A DNA stretch of 56,386 bases, from assembly GCA_905182585.1 (NCBI GenBank), contig CAJJCC010000028.1, forward strand, positions 1-56,386, read 5' to 3'. The notes under the pieces are model-generated. The model did no database searches. It saw only the letters and a list, made by a program, of their open reading frames with translations, and was not told the DNA's origin. Position numbers and translations under genes: made by a program. Positions 17,681-27,542 of this stretch are shown piece by piece (position 1 is the stretch's first letter; every line of letters begins with the position of its first letter). The stretch is from an uncultured Flavobacteriales bacterium. Its GTDB lineage: Bacteria; Bacteroidota; Bacteroidia; Flavobacteriales_C; GCA-002722245.

Positions 17681-19026
17681 CCTACTAGTTCTTTACAGAT
17701 ATAAAAATATATAAATAGTCCAAAAATATCATTTGCAGTTGTGATAAAAGGCCCAGTAGCCAGGGCGGGATCTATCTTTATTTTATGAAAAGCAAGCGGG
17801 ATCCAAGTTCCAAATATAGCAGCGAAAATGATAACGCATACTAGAGAGATACTAATTGCTAGGCTAAAATCAAGACTTAGGTCCATAGCTAGGTTTACAG
17901 TCAGAAGTATTACTCCACAAAGTAATCCGTTTACAATACCAACACCAAATTCCTTCATTAGTTTTGCGGCAATTGAGCCTGAAAGGGTTTGATTAGCAAT
18001 ACCCTGAACAACGATAGCAGAGGATTGAATTCCTACGTTCCCACCCATTGCTACTATTAATGGTATAAATGCCATTAAAGCGGGATTTGCATCTTGATCG
18101 AAAATCCCAATTACTTTTGCTCCTAAAATCCCACCAATCATTCCAACCAATAGCCAAGGGAATCTTGCCCGAGTAAGTTGCCATACCGTATCGGATGATT
18201 CTACATCTTCAGAAATCCCAGAAAGCATTTGATAATCTTTCTCTGCTTCCTCAACAATGACATCAACTACATCATCAATTGTAATTCGACCTAGAAGCTG
18301 GTTTATTTCATTAATTACAGGGAGGACAACTAAATCGTATTTGTCCATTATTCTAGAGACTTCCTTGCGGTCTACATCCGATTTAACGGATATAATATCA
18401 GTTTTGGAAATGTCTCGAATCATAGTTTGAGGCGAGCTCAATATTAATTTCTTAAGTGAAGTAATACCAATCAATTTTTCATATTCATCCACAACATAAA
18501 CAGTGTGCACTTCTTCTATTTCTTCGGCTTGTTTTCTTAATTCAACGACACATTCACTAACATTCCAATGGTCTTTAACCTTTACAAGCTCTTTAGCCAT
18601 TAATCCACCAGCTGAATCTTCATCGTAGGTTAAAAGATCAAGGATGTCCTGTGCGTGTTCTGTATTCTTAATTGCTTTTATAACATTGGACTGTTTCTCC
18701 AATGGTAACTCGGCTATTAAATCGGCAGCATCATCCGAATCCATTTTGTTTACAACAGACTCTGCAATTTCAACTGCGGGTAAAAGTTCTAGTAATTTAC
18801 CTCTTTCTTCAGGACCTATTTCTGCTACAACATCGGATCGGACGTCCTCGCTAAGAAGACGAATTAATGCAACTGCATATTCTTCAGGAACATTACTAAT
18901 AACTTCGGCGATATCAGCCACATGCATGGGCTGAAGCTTGGCAATTATTTGCTCAATCTTGCCGTTATCTAGGCGTTTTGGTAGCTTTTCGATAAATAGT
19001 TTTATGAAGTCTTGCTGTCTTCCCAC
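17677..19026 (-). CDS. mgtE: MgtE family magnesium transporter
   Basis: A 449-residue Mg2+ channel/transporter. Domains in order: an N-terminal helical MgtE_N superhelix (about 1-130), two CBS domains (about 135-255; VVDEYEKLIGITSLKKL, ISKTDIISVKSDVDRKEV) and a five-helix pore (about 280-449) with the conserved FIPLIVAMGGNVGIQSS and the closing TANDIFGLFIYF. The cytosolic domains sense Mg2+ and gate the pore in characterised homologues. It is followed at 4-bp overlap by the 2-hydroxyacid dehydrogenase gene. Confidence 0.95.
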   Translation of the reverse strand: MGRQQDFIKLFIEKLPKRLDNGKIEQIIAKLQPMHVADIAEVISNVPEEYAVALIRLLSEDVRSDVVAEIGPEERGKLLELLPAVEIAESVVNKMDSDDAADLIAELPLEKQSNVIKAIKNTEHAQDILDLLTYDEDSAGGLMAKELVKVKDHWNVSECVVELRKQAEEIEEVHTVYVVDEYEKLIGITSLKKLILSSPQTMIRDISKTDIISVKSDVDRKEVSRIMDKYDLVVLPVINEINQLLGRITIDDVVDVIVEEAEKDYQMLSGISEDVESSDTVWQLTRARFPWLLVGMIGGILGAKVIGIFDQDANPALMAFIPLIVAMGGNVGIQSSAIVVQGIANQTLSGSIAAKLMKEFGVGIVNGLLCGVILLTVNLAMDLSLDFSLAISISLVCVIIFAAIFGTWIPLAFHKIKIDPALATGPFITTANDIFGLFIYFYICKELVG

Positions 19027-19065
19027 AGGTACAAAAGTAAGGTTTTGAAAAGGTTATTAAAATAA

Positions 19066-19097
19066 AAAAGCAGTTTGATCGGAATCAAACTGCTTTT
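19066..19097 (-). terminator. Intrinsic terminator
   Basis: A perfect 14-bp inverted repeat, AAAAGCAGTTTGAT / ATCAAACTGCTTTT, encloses a 4-nt loop, with a T-rich tail on the minus strand. It ends transcription of the coiled-coil protein gene at 19115. Confidence 0.85.
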
Positions 19098-19114
19098 AAT
19101 AATTTAATTAAAGC

Positions 19115-20098
19115 TTATTTTAAAGAAAAAGTTTCTACTAAAATCATGTCAGTTTCAGAGTAAACCTGAACCTTGTAATTTCCTTCCTCAAATTCTTTTC
19201 CACCAACTTTTTCTCCATAAAGAATAACGTCGGTAGTTTCGTTTTGATAATTAATTGTTTCTTTTGCAGTATATAACAGTTTTTCATTTTTGTATTGGAA
19301 TTCACTTCCACCATCTGAAATAACTCTGTCATTAGGATCAAAAACTCTTAAATATAAGTTTAAGTTTCCAGCAGCTGCCAATTCGTTTTTACCAATTGTA
19401 AAAGCAATTCTGATTTTATCAGCTCTTCTAGCTCTGTTTGTAGATTTTTCTTCTCCGTTTCTTCTTAACTTGATTCCTTCTGCGATCTTTTCAAAGGTTT
19501 GTAAACGTTTTCCAAGTTTAACCTTTCCTTCTAATGATTGGTTTACATCAGATAACTCAGCGTTGGATTTATTTGCTCCATTTAAATCAACACCTAATTT
19601 TGTGTTCTCCTGTTTTAACCTAGCGTTTTCAGAAATTAAAGCTTGATTTTTAGCCTTTAATTTAGAAACTTCAGATCTTAATAAGTACACATCCGTTTTT
19701 AGTTTAGCATATAAAGCTTTAAACTGCGAGAAATTTTTAGCTTGACCATCAGTCTCTGCTAGTAATTGTTGGATTTGATCTCTTAATTTATTAATTGAAG
19801 CTTCTTTTTCAATTTTGTAAGCTTGAATTTCTGCAATTCCTTCACCTAATAAGTTTGAGTCTAAACCTTGTATATCGATGGATTTTAATAGTTGTTCAGC
19901 TTTATTAATATCGCGAGTTAATCTTTTAAATCGGTCTTCTGCAGAAGTAGACTTTCTTTGTAAAGTGTCTATTTCATCTGCTTTGTCGACAAAAGCGACT
20001 TTTGCTAAAAATCCAGCAGAACCGGTTAAAATACCAATAGAAACCAGTAAAAATATTACAAGTTTTTTTCCCTTACTTTTCTTTTGTTGCTCGCTCAT
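19115..20098 (-). CDS. Single-pass membrane protein with long coiled coil
   Basis: A 327-residue protein not assigned to a named family. A short Lys-rich cytoplasmic start is followed by one membrane helix (about 12-33), a long heptad-rich coiled coil (about 40-205; RLTRDINKAEQLLKS, KLKAKNQALISENARLKQEN) and a C-terminal beta-rich domain of about 100 residues (IRIAFTIGKNELAAAGN...EEGNYKVQVYSE). Similar architecture is frequent in Bacteroidota. The C-terminal domain may bind other envelope proteins (inference). It has its own terminator and a promoter-like TATATTTG 28 bp upstream. Confidence 0.75.
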   Translation of the reverse strand: MSEQQKKSKGKKLVIFLLVSIGILTGSAGFLAKVAFVDKADEIDTLQRKSTSAEDRFKRLTRDINKAEQLLKSIDIQGLDSNLLGEGIAEIQAYKIEKEASINKLRDQIQQLLAETDGQAKNFSQFKALYAKLKTDVYLLRSEVSKLKAKNQALISENARLKQENTKLGVDLNGANKSNAELSDVNQSLEGKVKLGKRLQTFEKIAEGIKLRRNGEEKSTNRARRADKIRIAFTIGKNELAAAGNLNLYLRVFDPNDRVISDGGSEFQYKNEKLLYTAKETINYQNETTDVILYGEKVGGKEFEEGNYKVQVYSETDMILVETFSLK

Positions 20099-20125
20099 AA
20101 TTCTCTTCGAATTCTAATTTACGAG

Positions 20126-20144
20126 CAAATATACTTTATTTTTG
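20126..20144. promoter_or_regulatory. Divergent pair of -7 elements
   Basis: TATATTTG on the minus strand (20133-20126) points to the coiled-coil gene at 20098. TATTTTTG on the plus strand (20137-20144) points to comF at 20169. Both match TAnnTTTG. Clear -33 boxes are absent, so activity is inferred from position in the 70-bp divergent gap. Confidence 0.45.
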
Positions 20145-20168
20145 GTTATTTTTTAATTTCTGTCATTT

Positions 20169-20855
20169 TTGAATTTTTTTAGTAAACTACTTTCTCTTTT
20201 TTATCCTTTAAATTGTTTGTGCTGTAAAAGCAGTTTACACAAAGGGGAAACGCACTTTTGTATGAGCTGTGAAGCCAACTTTTCGGAAAATATTGAACCG
20301 TTAAATAACAAAAGCAGTATTGCTCAATTGTTTTGGGGTAAAGCGAATGTGACCTTTTCTGGCGCACCTTTCAATTTTTTAAAACAAGAAAAGTTACAGC
20401 AGATTATTCATGAATTTAAATATGGAGGAAACTCCAATTTAGCTAAATACATGGGTGGTTATTTAGGTGTGAAAATTAAAGGTGTTAGCGAATTGGCAGA
20501 TGTTGATTGTGTTAGTTTTGTTCCAATGCATCCTAAGAAAATTAAAAAACGTGGATATAATCAAGCTGAAGAATTAGCTTTTGGCGTGGCCAAGAAATTA
20601 AATGTGCAAAATCAATGTGTGTTAAAACGGTTGGTGGAGTCGGCTTCTCAAACGGAGAAAGGAGTATACGAGCGTTATGAAAATATGGATGCTAATTTCA
20701 CAGCGTTACACGGATTTGAAGGAAAGCACATTTTATTAGTAGATGATGTTTTAACAACAGGAGCGACTTTGATTGCTTGTATTAATGCAATTAAGGAAAA
20801 GTATGATGTTAAAGTTAGTATTGTTTGTTTAGCCTTTAGAGCAGTTGAGCGTTAG
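20169..20855 (+). CDS. comF: ComF family protein (phosphoribosyltransferase fold)
   Basis: A 228-residue ComF-like protein. Four cysteines at the N-terminus (CLCCKSSL, then FCMSCE) form the usual zinc-finger-like unit, and the PRTase domain has the PRPP-binding loop HILLVDDVLTTGATL near the C-terminus. In competent bacteria ComF assists transformation; the biochemical activity is not settled, and many carriers are not known to be competent. It starts at TTG, the only start ahead of the cysteine motif. It converges on the VanZ gene with a 4-bp overlap. Confidence 0.9.
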   Translation: MNFFSKLLSLFYPLNCLCCKSSLHKGETHFCMSCEANFSENIEPLNNKSSIAQLFWGKANVTFSGAPFNFLKQEKLQQIIHEFKYGGNSNLAKYMGGYLGVKIKGVSELADVDCVSFVPMHPKKIKKRGYNQAEELAFGVAKKLNVQNQCVLKRLVESASQTEKGVYERYENMDANFTALHGFEGKHILLVDDVLTTGATLIACINAIKEKYDVKVSIVCLAFRAVER

Positions 20856-21232
20856 AATCCGCACTTTTCCTTACCTTTTACAAAAAGGAAAAATATTAAG
20901 GCTAAAACCATTCCTACTAAATCTGCCAAGATATCATAAAGATCAAAATTTCTTCTTGGTATTACATAATGCTGTAGCAACTCAGTTGTGATCGTTAATG
21001 CAGTGGCAATTACGATTACATATTTAACGGCATCATAATGTAGTTTTGGGAATTGGCTCTGTTTTGCAAATCCAACCATTGCGCTAAATGAGAAGCAAAA
21101 AAAGAAAAGAATGTGAATTGCCTTGTCTAGGTTTTGGGTAGCAATATCTGGGAGATTACTTCCGGGTAATAAACAACCCAGAAGTATTAACCCCAAAAAA
21201 AATAAAGTGAAAGTGTTATGCTTTAAAAACAT
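20852..21232 (-). CDS. VanZ family membrane protein
   Basis: A 126-residue VanZ-like protein with four membrane helices. The typical N-terminal pattern is LLGCLLPGSNLP followed by DKAIHILFFFCFSF (the conserved D/K/H next to helix 2), and later ITTELLQHYVIPRRNFDLYDILADLVG, where the E-L-Q and R-x-x-x-x-x-D residues are conserved. VanZ-like proteins are linked to teicoplanin resistance in enterococci, but the general function is unknown. Its ATG shares one base with the aspS stop (TAATG), so it is translationally coupled to aspS. Confidence 0.85.
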   Translation of the reverse strand: MFLKHNTFTLFFLGLILLGCLLPGSNLPDIATQNLDKAIHILFFFCFSFSAMVGFAKQSQFPKLHYDAVKYVIVIATALTITTELLQHYVIPRRNFDLYDILADLVGMVLALIFFLFVKGKEKCGF

Positions 21233-22980
21233 TATGCTTTGAGCTTAATGTTTAATTCGTTTAATTGATCATTGTCAATAGGAGCAGGAGAGTTAATCAT
21301 AACGTCTCTTCCGGAGTTGTTTTTTGGAAAGGCAATGAAGTCTCTAATACTATCTTGTCCACCTAGCATGGCACAAAAACGATCAAATCCAAACGCTAAT
21401 CCACCATGGGGAGGAGCTCCAAATTCAAACGCGTTCATTAGGAATCCAAATTGTTCTTTTGCTTCATTTTCGGTAAAGCCTAAAAGATCAAACATTCTTT
21501 TTTGAAGTTGCTTGTCAAAAATTCTAATCGAACCTCCACCTAACTCCACACCATTCATGCAAAGATCATAGGCATTTGCTCTAACTTCTCCAGGAGCAGA
21601 ATCCATTAACTGGAAATCTTCTTCTTTTGGAGATGTGAAAGGATGATGCATGGCATGGAATCTTTCTGACTCTTCATCCCACTCTAATAATGGAAAATCT
21701 ACAACCCATAAAGGTTTGAATACTTTAGGATTTCTTAAACCAAGTTCGTTACCCATATGTAAACGAAGTTCGTTCATTTGACTTCTTACTTTGTTTGTGT
21801 CTCCAGCAAGTACTAATAATAAATCTCCAGGTTTAGCATTGGCTTTATCTGCCCATGCTTTTAATCCTTCTTGGTCGAAGAATTTATCTACAGATGATTT
21901 AAAAGTTCCGTCTTCATTACATTTAACGTATACAACTCCGTTAGCTCCAACTTGTGGACGTCTAACAAAATCGGTAATTTTGTCTAATGACTTTCTTGTA
22001 TAAGTAGCGGCGTCTTCAACGTTTATTCCTAAAACTAATTCAACATCGTCAAATACTTTGAATCCTTTGTTTTGAGCAACATTATTTAACTCTACGAATT
22101 CCATTCCAAATCTAATATCTGGTTTGTCACTTCCGTAAAGTCTCATTGCTTCAGCGTAGGTCATTCTAGGGAATGCTGATAATTCTACACCCAATACCGA
22201 TTTGAATAAATGAGTTGCTAATCCTTCAAACGTTTGCATAACGTCTTCCTGAGAGACAAACGACATTTCACAGTCAATTTGTGTGAATTCTGGCTGACGA
22301 TCGGCTCTTAAATCCTCATCTCTAAAACATTTTACAATTTGATAATACTTATCTATTCCACCAACCATTAATAGTTGCTTAAATGTTTGAGGAGATTGAG
22401 GTAATGCGTAAAATTCACCTTGGTTCATTCTTGAGGGAACAACAAAATCTCGAGCTCCTTCAGGAGTAGATTTGATTAAATAAGGCGTTTCAACTTCAAG
22501 AAAATCTTGTTGATCTAAATACTTTCTAGTTTCAATCGAAACTTTGTTTCTTAGTTCAAGATTTCTTCTAACTGGACTTCTTCGAATGTCTAAATAACGA
22601 TATTTCATTCTTAACTCTTCACCACCATCTGTTTCATCTTCAATAGTAAAGGGAGGAGTTAATGCTTCGTTTAAAACAGTAATTGTATCAATTTTTATTT
22701 CAATTGCACCTGTTTCGATTTTATTGGTTTTGGATAATCGCTCGATAACCTCACCTGTTGCCGTGATTACATATTCACGACCTAGTTTTTTAGCTGTTTC
22801 CATTGCTTCTCTCGAAGAAACCTCATCTTCCAACGCAAGTTGAGTAATTCCGTATCGATCACGAAGGTCAACCCAAATCATTCCACCTTTATTTCTAACT
22901 TTCTGAACCCAACCACTTAACGTAATTTGTTCATGAACGTTTTCTAATCTTAATTCTCCGCAGTTGTGTGACCTATACAT
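21232..22980 (-). CDS. aspS: Aspartyl-tRNA synthetase
   Basis: Charges tRNA(Asp) with aspartate in the cytosol. The 582 residues match the bacterial type: an N-terminal OB-fold anticodon-binding domain (about 1-110), a class II catalytic core with motif 2 ([18 protein letters not shown]), a GAD insertion (about 290-420) and motif 3 ([13 protein letters not shown]). The presence of the GAD domain separates it from the archaeal type. A TACTTTTG -7 element lies about 25 bp upstream of the ATG. It is co-transcribed with the VanZ gene. Confidence 0.97.
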   Translation of the reverse strand: MYRSHNCGELRLENVHEQITLSGWVQKVRNKGGMIWVDLRDRYGITQLALEDEVSSREAMETAKKLGREYVITATGEVIERLSKTNKIETGAIEIKIDTITVLNEALTPPFTIEDETDGGEELRMKYRYLDIRRSPVRRNLELRNKVSIETRKYLDQQDFLEVETPYLIKSTPEGARDFVVPSRMNQGEFYALPQSPQTFKQLLMVGGIDKYYQIVKCFRDEDLRADRQPEFTQIDCEMSFVSQEDVMQTFEGLATHLFKSVLGVELSAFPRMTYAEAMRLYGSDKPDIRFGMEFVELNNVAQNKGFKVFDDVELVLGINVEDAATYTRKSLDKITDFVRRPQVGANGVVYVKCNEDGTFKSSVDKFFDQEGLKAWADKANAKPGDLLLVLAGDTNKVRSQMNELRLHMGNELGLRNPKVFKPLWVVDFPLLEWDEESERFHAMHHPFTSPKEEDFQLMDSAPGEVRANAYDLCMNGVELGGGSIRIFDKQLQKRMFDLLGFTENEAKEQFGFLMNAFEFGAPPHGGLAFGFDRFCAMLGGQDSIRDFIAFPKNNSGRDVMINSPAPIDNDQLNELNIKLKA

Positions 22981-23003
22981 AATCGTAAATTGAAATTACC
23001 ATA

Positions 23004-23011
23004 CAAAAGTA
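23004..23011 (-). promoter_or_regulatory. Candidate -7 element TACTTTTG for aspS
   Basis: It matches TAnnTTTG on the minus strand, 24 bp before the aspS ATG at 22980. No good -33 box was found. Confidence 0.4.
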
Positions 23012-23110
23012 GACAAATTCGCTTGTTCCTCACTAGCTAAAAGTAATAAGGAAGAGAATAATATTAAACTTTTTAATTCGGTAGATATAAAAAGGACTCT
23101 TTTCTTGTTC

Positions 23111-23118
23111 TATCTTTG
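23111..23118 (+). promoter_or_regulatory. -7 element TATCTTTG abutting the tadA start
   Basis: It matches TAnnTTTG exactly and ends 4 bp before the tadA ATG at 23123, so transcription would begin at or very near the start codon. If it is used, the tadA message is leaderless or almost so. Confidence 0.5.
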
Positions 23119-23122
23119 AATT

Positions 23123-23575
23123 ATGAGCTTATCTGTTTTTAGTGATGATCATTTTATGAAACTGGCAATTCAAGAAGCGCAAAAAGCTTTTGATGCTGAT
23201 GAAGTGCCTGTTGGAGCGGTAATTGTTTGTGATAATCAAATTATTGCTAAAGCTCATAATTTAACAGAAACCTTAAATGATGTTACCGCTCATGCAGAAA
23301 TGCAGGCGTTTACAATGGCTGCAAATTATTTAGGAGGTAAGTTTTTAGATCAGTGCACTTTGTATGTAACATTGGAGCCTTGTACGATGTGTGCAGGAGC
23401 AAGTTATTGGACACGTTTAAAACGTATTGTGATAGGAGCTTCTGATGAATCTAGAGGTTTTAGAAGTTTTAACGAAAACATGTTGCATCCTAAGACGGTT
23501 ACGGAATGGGGGTTGATGGAAGAAGCTTCTTCTCGGTTACTAAAAGAATTTTTTCAAAAAAAGAGAGCAATATAA
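23123..23575 (+). CDS. tadA: tRNA-specific adenosine deaminase
   Basis: A 150-residue zinc deaminase that converts adenosine 34 to inosine in tRNA(Arg) anticodons. The cytidine-deaminase fold is shown by H57-A58-E59 (VTAHAEMQAF; the Glu shuttles protons) and by the zinc ligands C87 and C90 in PCTMCAGA (86-93). Length and motifs fit TadA rather than free-base deaminases. It stands alone between divergent aspS and the convergent pseudouridine synthase gene. Confidence 0.92.
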   Translation: MSLSVFSDDHFMKLAIQEAQKAFDADEVPVGAVIVCDNQIIAKAHNLTETLNDVTAHAEMQAFTMAANYLGGKFLDQCTLYVTLEPCTMCAGASYWTRLKRIVIGASDESRGFRSFNENMLHPKTVTEWGLMEEASSRLLKEFFQKKRAI

Positions 23576-23587
23576 TTCATAATTGCT

Positions 23588-23631
23588 AAAGTGACAAACC
23601 CTAATGTGGTAATATTAGAGTTCGTTACTTT
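23588..23631. terminator. Imperfect hairpin between convergent genes
   Basis: The arms 23588-23605 and 23614-23631 pair over about 18 positions with two or three mismatches around an 8-nt loop (CTAAT/ATTAG, AAC/GTT, AC/GT, AAAGT/ACTTT). It lies between the tadA stop and the convergent pseudouridine synthase gene and could end both transcripts. Confidence 0.5.
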
Positions 23632-23644
23632 TAAGATGTGCTTT

Positions 23645-24490
23645 TTATCCAAGCATTTTTAATTGTTGTACTTCAGTTGCAGATAGTTCTCTGTATTCAC
23701 TTCTTGTTAGTTTCTTTTTTGTTATTCCAGCAAATGAAACTCGATCTAGTTTAATTATTTTATAGCCTAATTCTCCAAATATCTTTTCAAGAGCATTCCC
23801 TTTATTATTGAAAATTTCGATTCCAATATTATTACGAGAACCTTTTAAATATGAAACTGCTTCTGCTTTTACCCAAGTTCCCGTGGCCATTCTAAAACCT
23901 TCTGTAATTTTATCAGAGTCTTCTTGAGACAGAGGTTTATCAATCTCTAATTGATAAATCTTTTGAAATTCATGTTTTGGATTTGTTAATTTTAAACACA
24001 AATCATGATCGTTCGATAAAATCATAATCCCTGTAGAGTGTCTATCTAACTTTCCAATAGGTGTTAAAATATATCTACAAGCTTTAGCTAATAACCTTCC
24101 GACAGTACGGTCCTTTAACGGATTGTCGGTTGCTGAACTAAAGTTTTTGGGTTTGTTAATTGCGAAATAAAATAAGTCTCCATGGGAAAGGGTGTCACCT
24201 TCATATTTAACAACATCGGTAGGTTGTACTTTGTAACCCATTTCTGTGATTATACGACCATTTACGGTGATAGCACCAATGGTGATTAATTCATCAGCAT
24301 CTCTACGTGAACAAACTCCAGCGTGAGCAATGTATTTGTTTAAACGGGTTGAACCGTCACCTATATTGGCTTCTTTCGAGTCTAATCTTTTTCTCGGCCC
24401 TCCACCTCGTCTTGTATCTTTTCCAAATCTTACCGCAGCTGGTTCAAAATTTCTTTTCTTACTTCCTCCGGTTTTCTTTTTATTCGCCAT
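23645..24490 (-). CDS. Pseudouridine synthase, RsuA/RluB/RluF family
   Basis: A 281-residue enzyme that isomerises uridine to pseudouridine in rRNA. A basic leader (1-45) is followed by an S4 RNA-binding domain (about 47-105; RLNKYIAHAGVCSRRDADELI) and the catalytic domain with D149 in PIGKLDRHSTGIMILSND. Sequence features fit RluF/RluB; the target site cannot be fixed from sequence. The frame runs on to 24559, but that extension crosses the terminator at 24536-24567. The ATG at 24490 (MANKKK), 8 bp after a TATCTTTG box, is chosen. Confidence 0.88.
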   Translation of the reverse strand: MANKKKTGGSKKRNFEPAAVRFGKDTRRGGGPRKRLDSKEANIGDGSTRLNKYIAHAGVCSRRDADELITIGAITVNGRIITEMGYKVQPTDVVKYEGDTLSHGDLFYFAINKPKNFSSATDNPLKDRTVGRLLAKACRYILTPIGKLDRHSTGIMILSNDHDLCLKLTNPKHEFQKIYQLEIDKPLSQEDSDKITEGFRMATGTWVKAEAVSYLKGSRNNIGIEIFNNKGNALEKIFGELGYKIIKLDRVSFAGITKKKLTRSEYRELSATEVQQLKMLG

Positions 24491-24497
24491 AACTCTG

Positions 24498-24505
24498 CAA
24501 AGATA
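24498..24505 (-). promoter_or_regulatory. -7 element TATCTTTG abutting the pseudouridine synthase start
   Basis: An exact TAnnTTTG match on the minus strand, 7 bp before the ATG at 24490, predicting a very short or absent leader. It also supports the choice of that start. Confidence 0.5.
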
Positions 24506-24535
24506 GTGCTTATTAACAATAGGACACAAAACAAA

Positions 24536-24567
24536 AAAAGTGATTGGAATATCCTCCAATCACTTTT
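24536..24567 (-). terminator. Intrinsic terminator after the outer-membrane protein gene
   Basis: AAAAGTGATTGGA / TCCAATCACTTTT form a perfect 13-bp stem around ATATCC, followed on the minus strand by a T-run. It lies 21 bp after the stop of the gene at 24588. Confidence 0.85.
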
Positions 24568-24587
24568 AAGAAAAAATTATTTTACGC

Positions 24588-25223
24588 CTAAAAGGCGTAT
24601 CCAAAATTCAACACAAATGGAACTTTAAATCCTTGGTAACCTTTGATCTCTTCGATTCCTAAATCTGCTCCTTCACCATTGAAATCCCATTTTTTAGCTT
24701 GATAACCAAAACCTGTAAATACATCAAAGGAGAAACCACCTTTTGATATGAATTGGTAACCCAATGCAGCACTTACAATTTGATTGGTGGCTATTATGTA
24801 ATCATCTGAATCTTCTTTTGAAGATAGTTTTGACATGGAATAACTAAAGTGAGGACCTATGTAAAAGCCTTTTGGTGCAGTTCCTGATACATAGTACTTA
24901 TATAACCCTTGAATTTTAACACCTCTATTACTTACAAGGTCTCTTACTTGATTACCTTCTTCATCTTCAATACTTCCAAGAGCAGACCAACCTAAATACC
25001 CTCCAGCTAACATACCAGCATGGTGTCCTTGTCCGTATTCAACGGCTAATCTTGGTAACTCCGCTGTTAATGGAATAACAGGTCCTAGCCATATACCACT
25101 CCCGAGTGATGACATTGGGTTTGTTTTAATAACAAAATTTTTTTGTTCGTCTTGAGCTTTACTTTGATTACTGAAGAGTAAAAATGATGAAGCAAGCAAA
25201 ATTGATAATGTAATTTTTTTCAT
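24588..25223 (-). CDS. Outer-membrane beta-barrel protein
   Basis: A 211-residue protein from the ATG at 25223. A signal peptide (MKKITLSILLASSFLLF...SKAQ) is followed by alternating hydrophobic strands and ends in a C-terminal aromatic residue (FVLNFGYAF), typical of small outer-membrane barrels. Strand motifs such as IQGLYKYYVSG, KGFYIGPHFSYSMSKL and FSFDVFTGFGYQAK resemble DUF3575-type Bacteroidota proteins (tentative). The frame can be read 10 codons further upstream, but the lipophilic signal starts at MKKITL. Ligand unknown. Confidence 0.75.
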   Translation of the reverse strand: MKKITLSILLASSFLLFSNQSKAQDEQKNFVIKTNPMSSLGSGIWLGPVIPLTAELPRLAVEYGQGHHAGMLAGGYLGWSALGSIEDEEGNQVRDLVSNRGVKIQGLYKYYVSGTAPKGFYIGPHFSYSMSKLSSKEDSDDYIIATNQIVSAALGYQFISKGGFSFDVFTGFGYQAKKWDFNGEGADLGIEEIKGYQGFKVPFVLNFGYAF

Positions 25224-25267
25224 AATAAATTTAGTTTTGCAATGTCTTAACATTTCTTATGCCAAAA

Positions 25268-26188
25268 TTATTTTAAGAATTCGATATTTCGTTTTAACCC
25301 TTTTAATTTTGTTCTGCTAATTGCACTTTTCGAAAATACTTTTTTATAGGTTATTTCAGATATGTTTACCCAATCTTTCTTTGTCATGAATAATAAATCA
25401 GGATGTGGATCGAAAAGTGGTTGGTTGTGTGGACTCGAAAATTTATTCCAAGGGCAAACATCTTGACAAATATCACAACCAAACATCCAATCGTCAAACT
25501 TTCCTTTTACGTCATTTGGAATAGCATCCTTAAGTTCAATTGTGAAGTAAGAAATACATTTTGATCCATCTACAACCATCGGTTCAGTAATTGCATCGGT
25601 AGGACATTCATCTATGCAGGCCGTACAAGTTCCGCAATGATCAGTAGTGATATTATCAACAGGTAATTCCAAATCAAGAATTAATTGAGCTACAAAGTAA
25701 AAACTACCGGATTGTTTATTAATTAAGTTTCCATTTTTACCAATCCAACCTAATCCACTTTTTTTGGCCCAAGCTCTTTCTAAAATTGGAGCGGAATCAA
25801 TAAAACCTCTTCCTGCTACAGCACCTATTTCTGTATTAATAAAATCTTGGAGTTGGTTTAGTTTTTTTCGAATTACTAAATGATAATCTGTTCCGTAAGC
25901 ATATTTAGAGAGCTTATAACTATCTGAGTTTTGTGTTTCGGAAGGGTAATAATTAATTAAAAATGAAACAACCGTTTTGGCATCATTAATTAATAAACGA
26001 GGATCTAATCGTTTATCGAAATGATTCTCCATATATTTCATTTCACCGTGGCTATTATTGTTCAGCCATTGTTCTAATCTTGGAGCGTCCTCTTCTAAAA
26101 AATCAGCTTTGGAAAAACCAACGAAATCAAAACCCAATCGCTGAGCTTCATTTTTGATGATTGCTTTATTTTTTTCAGCTAAACTCAA
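25268..26188 (-). CDS. queG: Epoxyqueuosine reductase
   Basis: A 306-residue cobalamin- and iron-sulfur-dependent enzyme that reduces epoxyqueuosine to queuosine in tRNA wobble positions, the last step of the pathway. The N-terminal cobalamin domain includes [13 protein letters not shown] (the Asp at 131 corresponds to the proposed acid). Two [4Fe-4S] clusters are supplied by [12 protein letters not shown] (185-196) and [11 protein letters not shown] (238-248), with C211 also available. Its start overlaps the MBOAT stop by 4 bp, so it is co-transcribed with the ACP-MBOAT pair, although the functions look unrelated. Confidence 0.95.
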   Translation of the reverse strand: MSLAEKNKAIIKNEAQRLGFDFVGFSKADFLEEDAPRLEQWLNNNSHGEMKYMENHFDKRLDPRLLINDAKTVVSFLINYYPSETQNSDSYKLSKYAYGTDYHLVIRKKLNQLQDFINTEIGAVAGRGFIDSAPILERAWAKKSGLGWIGKNGNLINKQSGSFYFVAQLILDLELPVDNITTDHCGTCTACIDECPTDAITEPMVVDGSKCISYFTIELKDAIPNDVKGKFDDWMFGCDICQDVCPWNKFSSPHNQPLFDPHPDLLFMTKKDWVNISEITYKKVFSKSAISRTKLKGLKRNIEFLK

Positions 26189-27510
26189 AACTGCATGTAA
26201 ATAAAATCAGTTCCAGCGTTGAAGTTTCCGAATAGGAAAATACCTAGCGTGATAATAACAATGTAAAAGACTGAAGCTTTTTCCAATCTGCTAACGAATT
26301 CTAATCGTTTTTCAAACAAAAAGAAAAGTAGTACTAGACTACCGAGTAGTAATAGTCTGAATTGTTGTTCTAAATAACCACCATTACCTAAAATAGCGAT
26401 AACGTCCGAGGTCCAAATAAAACTCCAATTCTCTGCGGAAAAAATTTGTTTTAAATAGTGGAGTGAGTTCCCCCAGTATTTGGCGTTAAAAAATAAATTG
26501 GCAAAACTAACTAACGATATGGTTAAAGTCCAACCTAGGAAATTGGGGAGTTTTATGTTTTTACGTTTCCCTAAGTATTCAATAATCAGATACAATGCAT
26601 TTAATCCACCCCAAATAACAAATCCTATGTGTTTCCCGTGCCATATACCACTAAGTAAGAACGTGATGAATATTCCGAAAACTGCCGCTTTAACAGGTGA
26701 CTTTCGCCACTTGAAAGTGAAGTAGTAAAAGAAGTTTTGCGTAAACCAATCGATTAATGAGATGTGTGTTTTTCGCCAATACTCAGAAATTGATTTTGAA
26801 CGGATGGGTAGTTTAAAGTTTTCCTTGAGTTTTATGTTGAATAACCTTGCGACACCTAAAGCAATATCTGTGTAAGCACTGAAATTTAAATACATTTCGA
26901 GTGTAAAAACAAAGCAAGAAATAATGATTGTAATTGCTTTAAAATCGGATTCAGGATGCTCGAATACGGTATTACTAATTGTAGATAAATGATCAGCAAG
27001 TACTAATTTTTTAAACAATCCAAACAGAACTCTATTGATTCCGTAATAGATGTTAGATGAGTTTAAGACCTGATCGGGATTTAAGGCTTTAATTTCCTTC
27101 GGTAATAAAATCGGACCTGATATGAATTTTGCGAAAAAAGCATTTCCAAAAAGTAGGTCTCTAAATTTAAAACCCTGAGGTTTACTTCGTACGGAAAGTA
27201 ATAAAACTCCAATGTTTTGTAATCCATAATAAGATAAACCTAGTTTGAAAAGAAGTATGTTTTCTAAAAAGTAATTAGCCAGTATTAGAACGCCTAATTG
27301 TAGCGATATACCCAGCCAAGCTTTTCGTTTTGAAAATTGACAGTAATAAGTAATAAATGTTAGCGTGATTAATACAAGTCCAGCAACTGGACTCATCATC
27401 CATATAAATGCTAAAGAAATACAGGTTAGAACATCTTTTGGAGAAAAGGTGGATTTGTAAAAAGCTGTAAGACCAATTGCAAATAACATTATGTAGACTA
27501 ACCATTCCAA
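26185..27510 (-). CDS. MBOAT family O-acyltransferase (DltB/AlgI-like)
   Basis: A 441-residue polytopic membrane acyltransferase. The family signature is clear: [19 protein letters not shown] (207-225), [14 protein letters not shown] (243-256) and the catalytic histidine H291 in [13 protein letters not shown]. Such enzymes pass an acyl group across the membrane onto a polysaccharide or other envelope acceptor; DltB uses a carrier protein, AlgI uses AlgJ/X. The ACP gene just upstream (32-bp gap) points to a DltB-like mechanism with a carrier-bound acyl donor. No DltA-like ligase or DltD/AlgJ-like partner is in this window, so donor and acceptor are unknown. Confidence 0.88.
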   Translation of the reverse strand: MEWLVYIMLFAIGLTAFYKSTFSPKDVLTCISLAFIWMMSPVAGLVLITLTFITYYCQFSKRKAWLGISLQLGVLILANYFLENILLFKLGLSYYGLQNIGVLLLSVRSKPQGFKFRDLLFGNAFFAKFISGPILLPKEIKALNPDQVLNSSNIYYGINRVLFGLFKKLVLADHLSTISNTVFEHPESDFKAITIIISCFVFTLEMYLNFSAYTDIALGVARLFNIKLKENFKLPIRSKSISEYWRKTHISLIDWFTQNFFYYFTFKWRKSPVKAAVFGIFITFLLSGIWHGKHIGFVIWGGLNALYLIIEYLGKRKNIKLPNFLGWTLTISLVSFANLFFNAKYWGNSLHYLKQIFSAENWSFIWTSDVIAILGNGGYLEQQFRLLLLGSLVLLFFLFEKRLEFVSRLEKASVFYIVIITLGIFLFGNFNAGTDFIYMQF

Positions 27511-27542
27511 GTATTCAAAGTTAAGGAAAGAAGTTTTAGTAT

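Noticed and set aside
24491-24559. Upstream extension of the pseudouridine synthase gene
   Set aside because: It translates through the terminator of the preceding gene and past a -7 promoter box.
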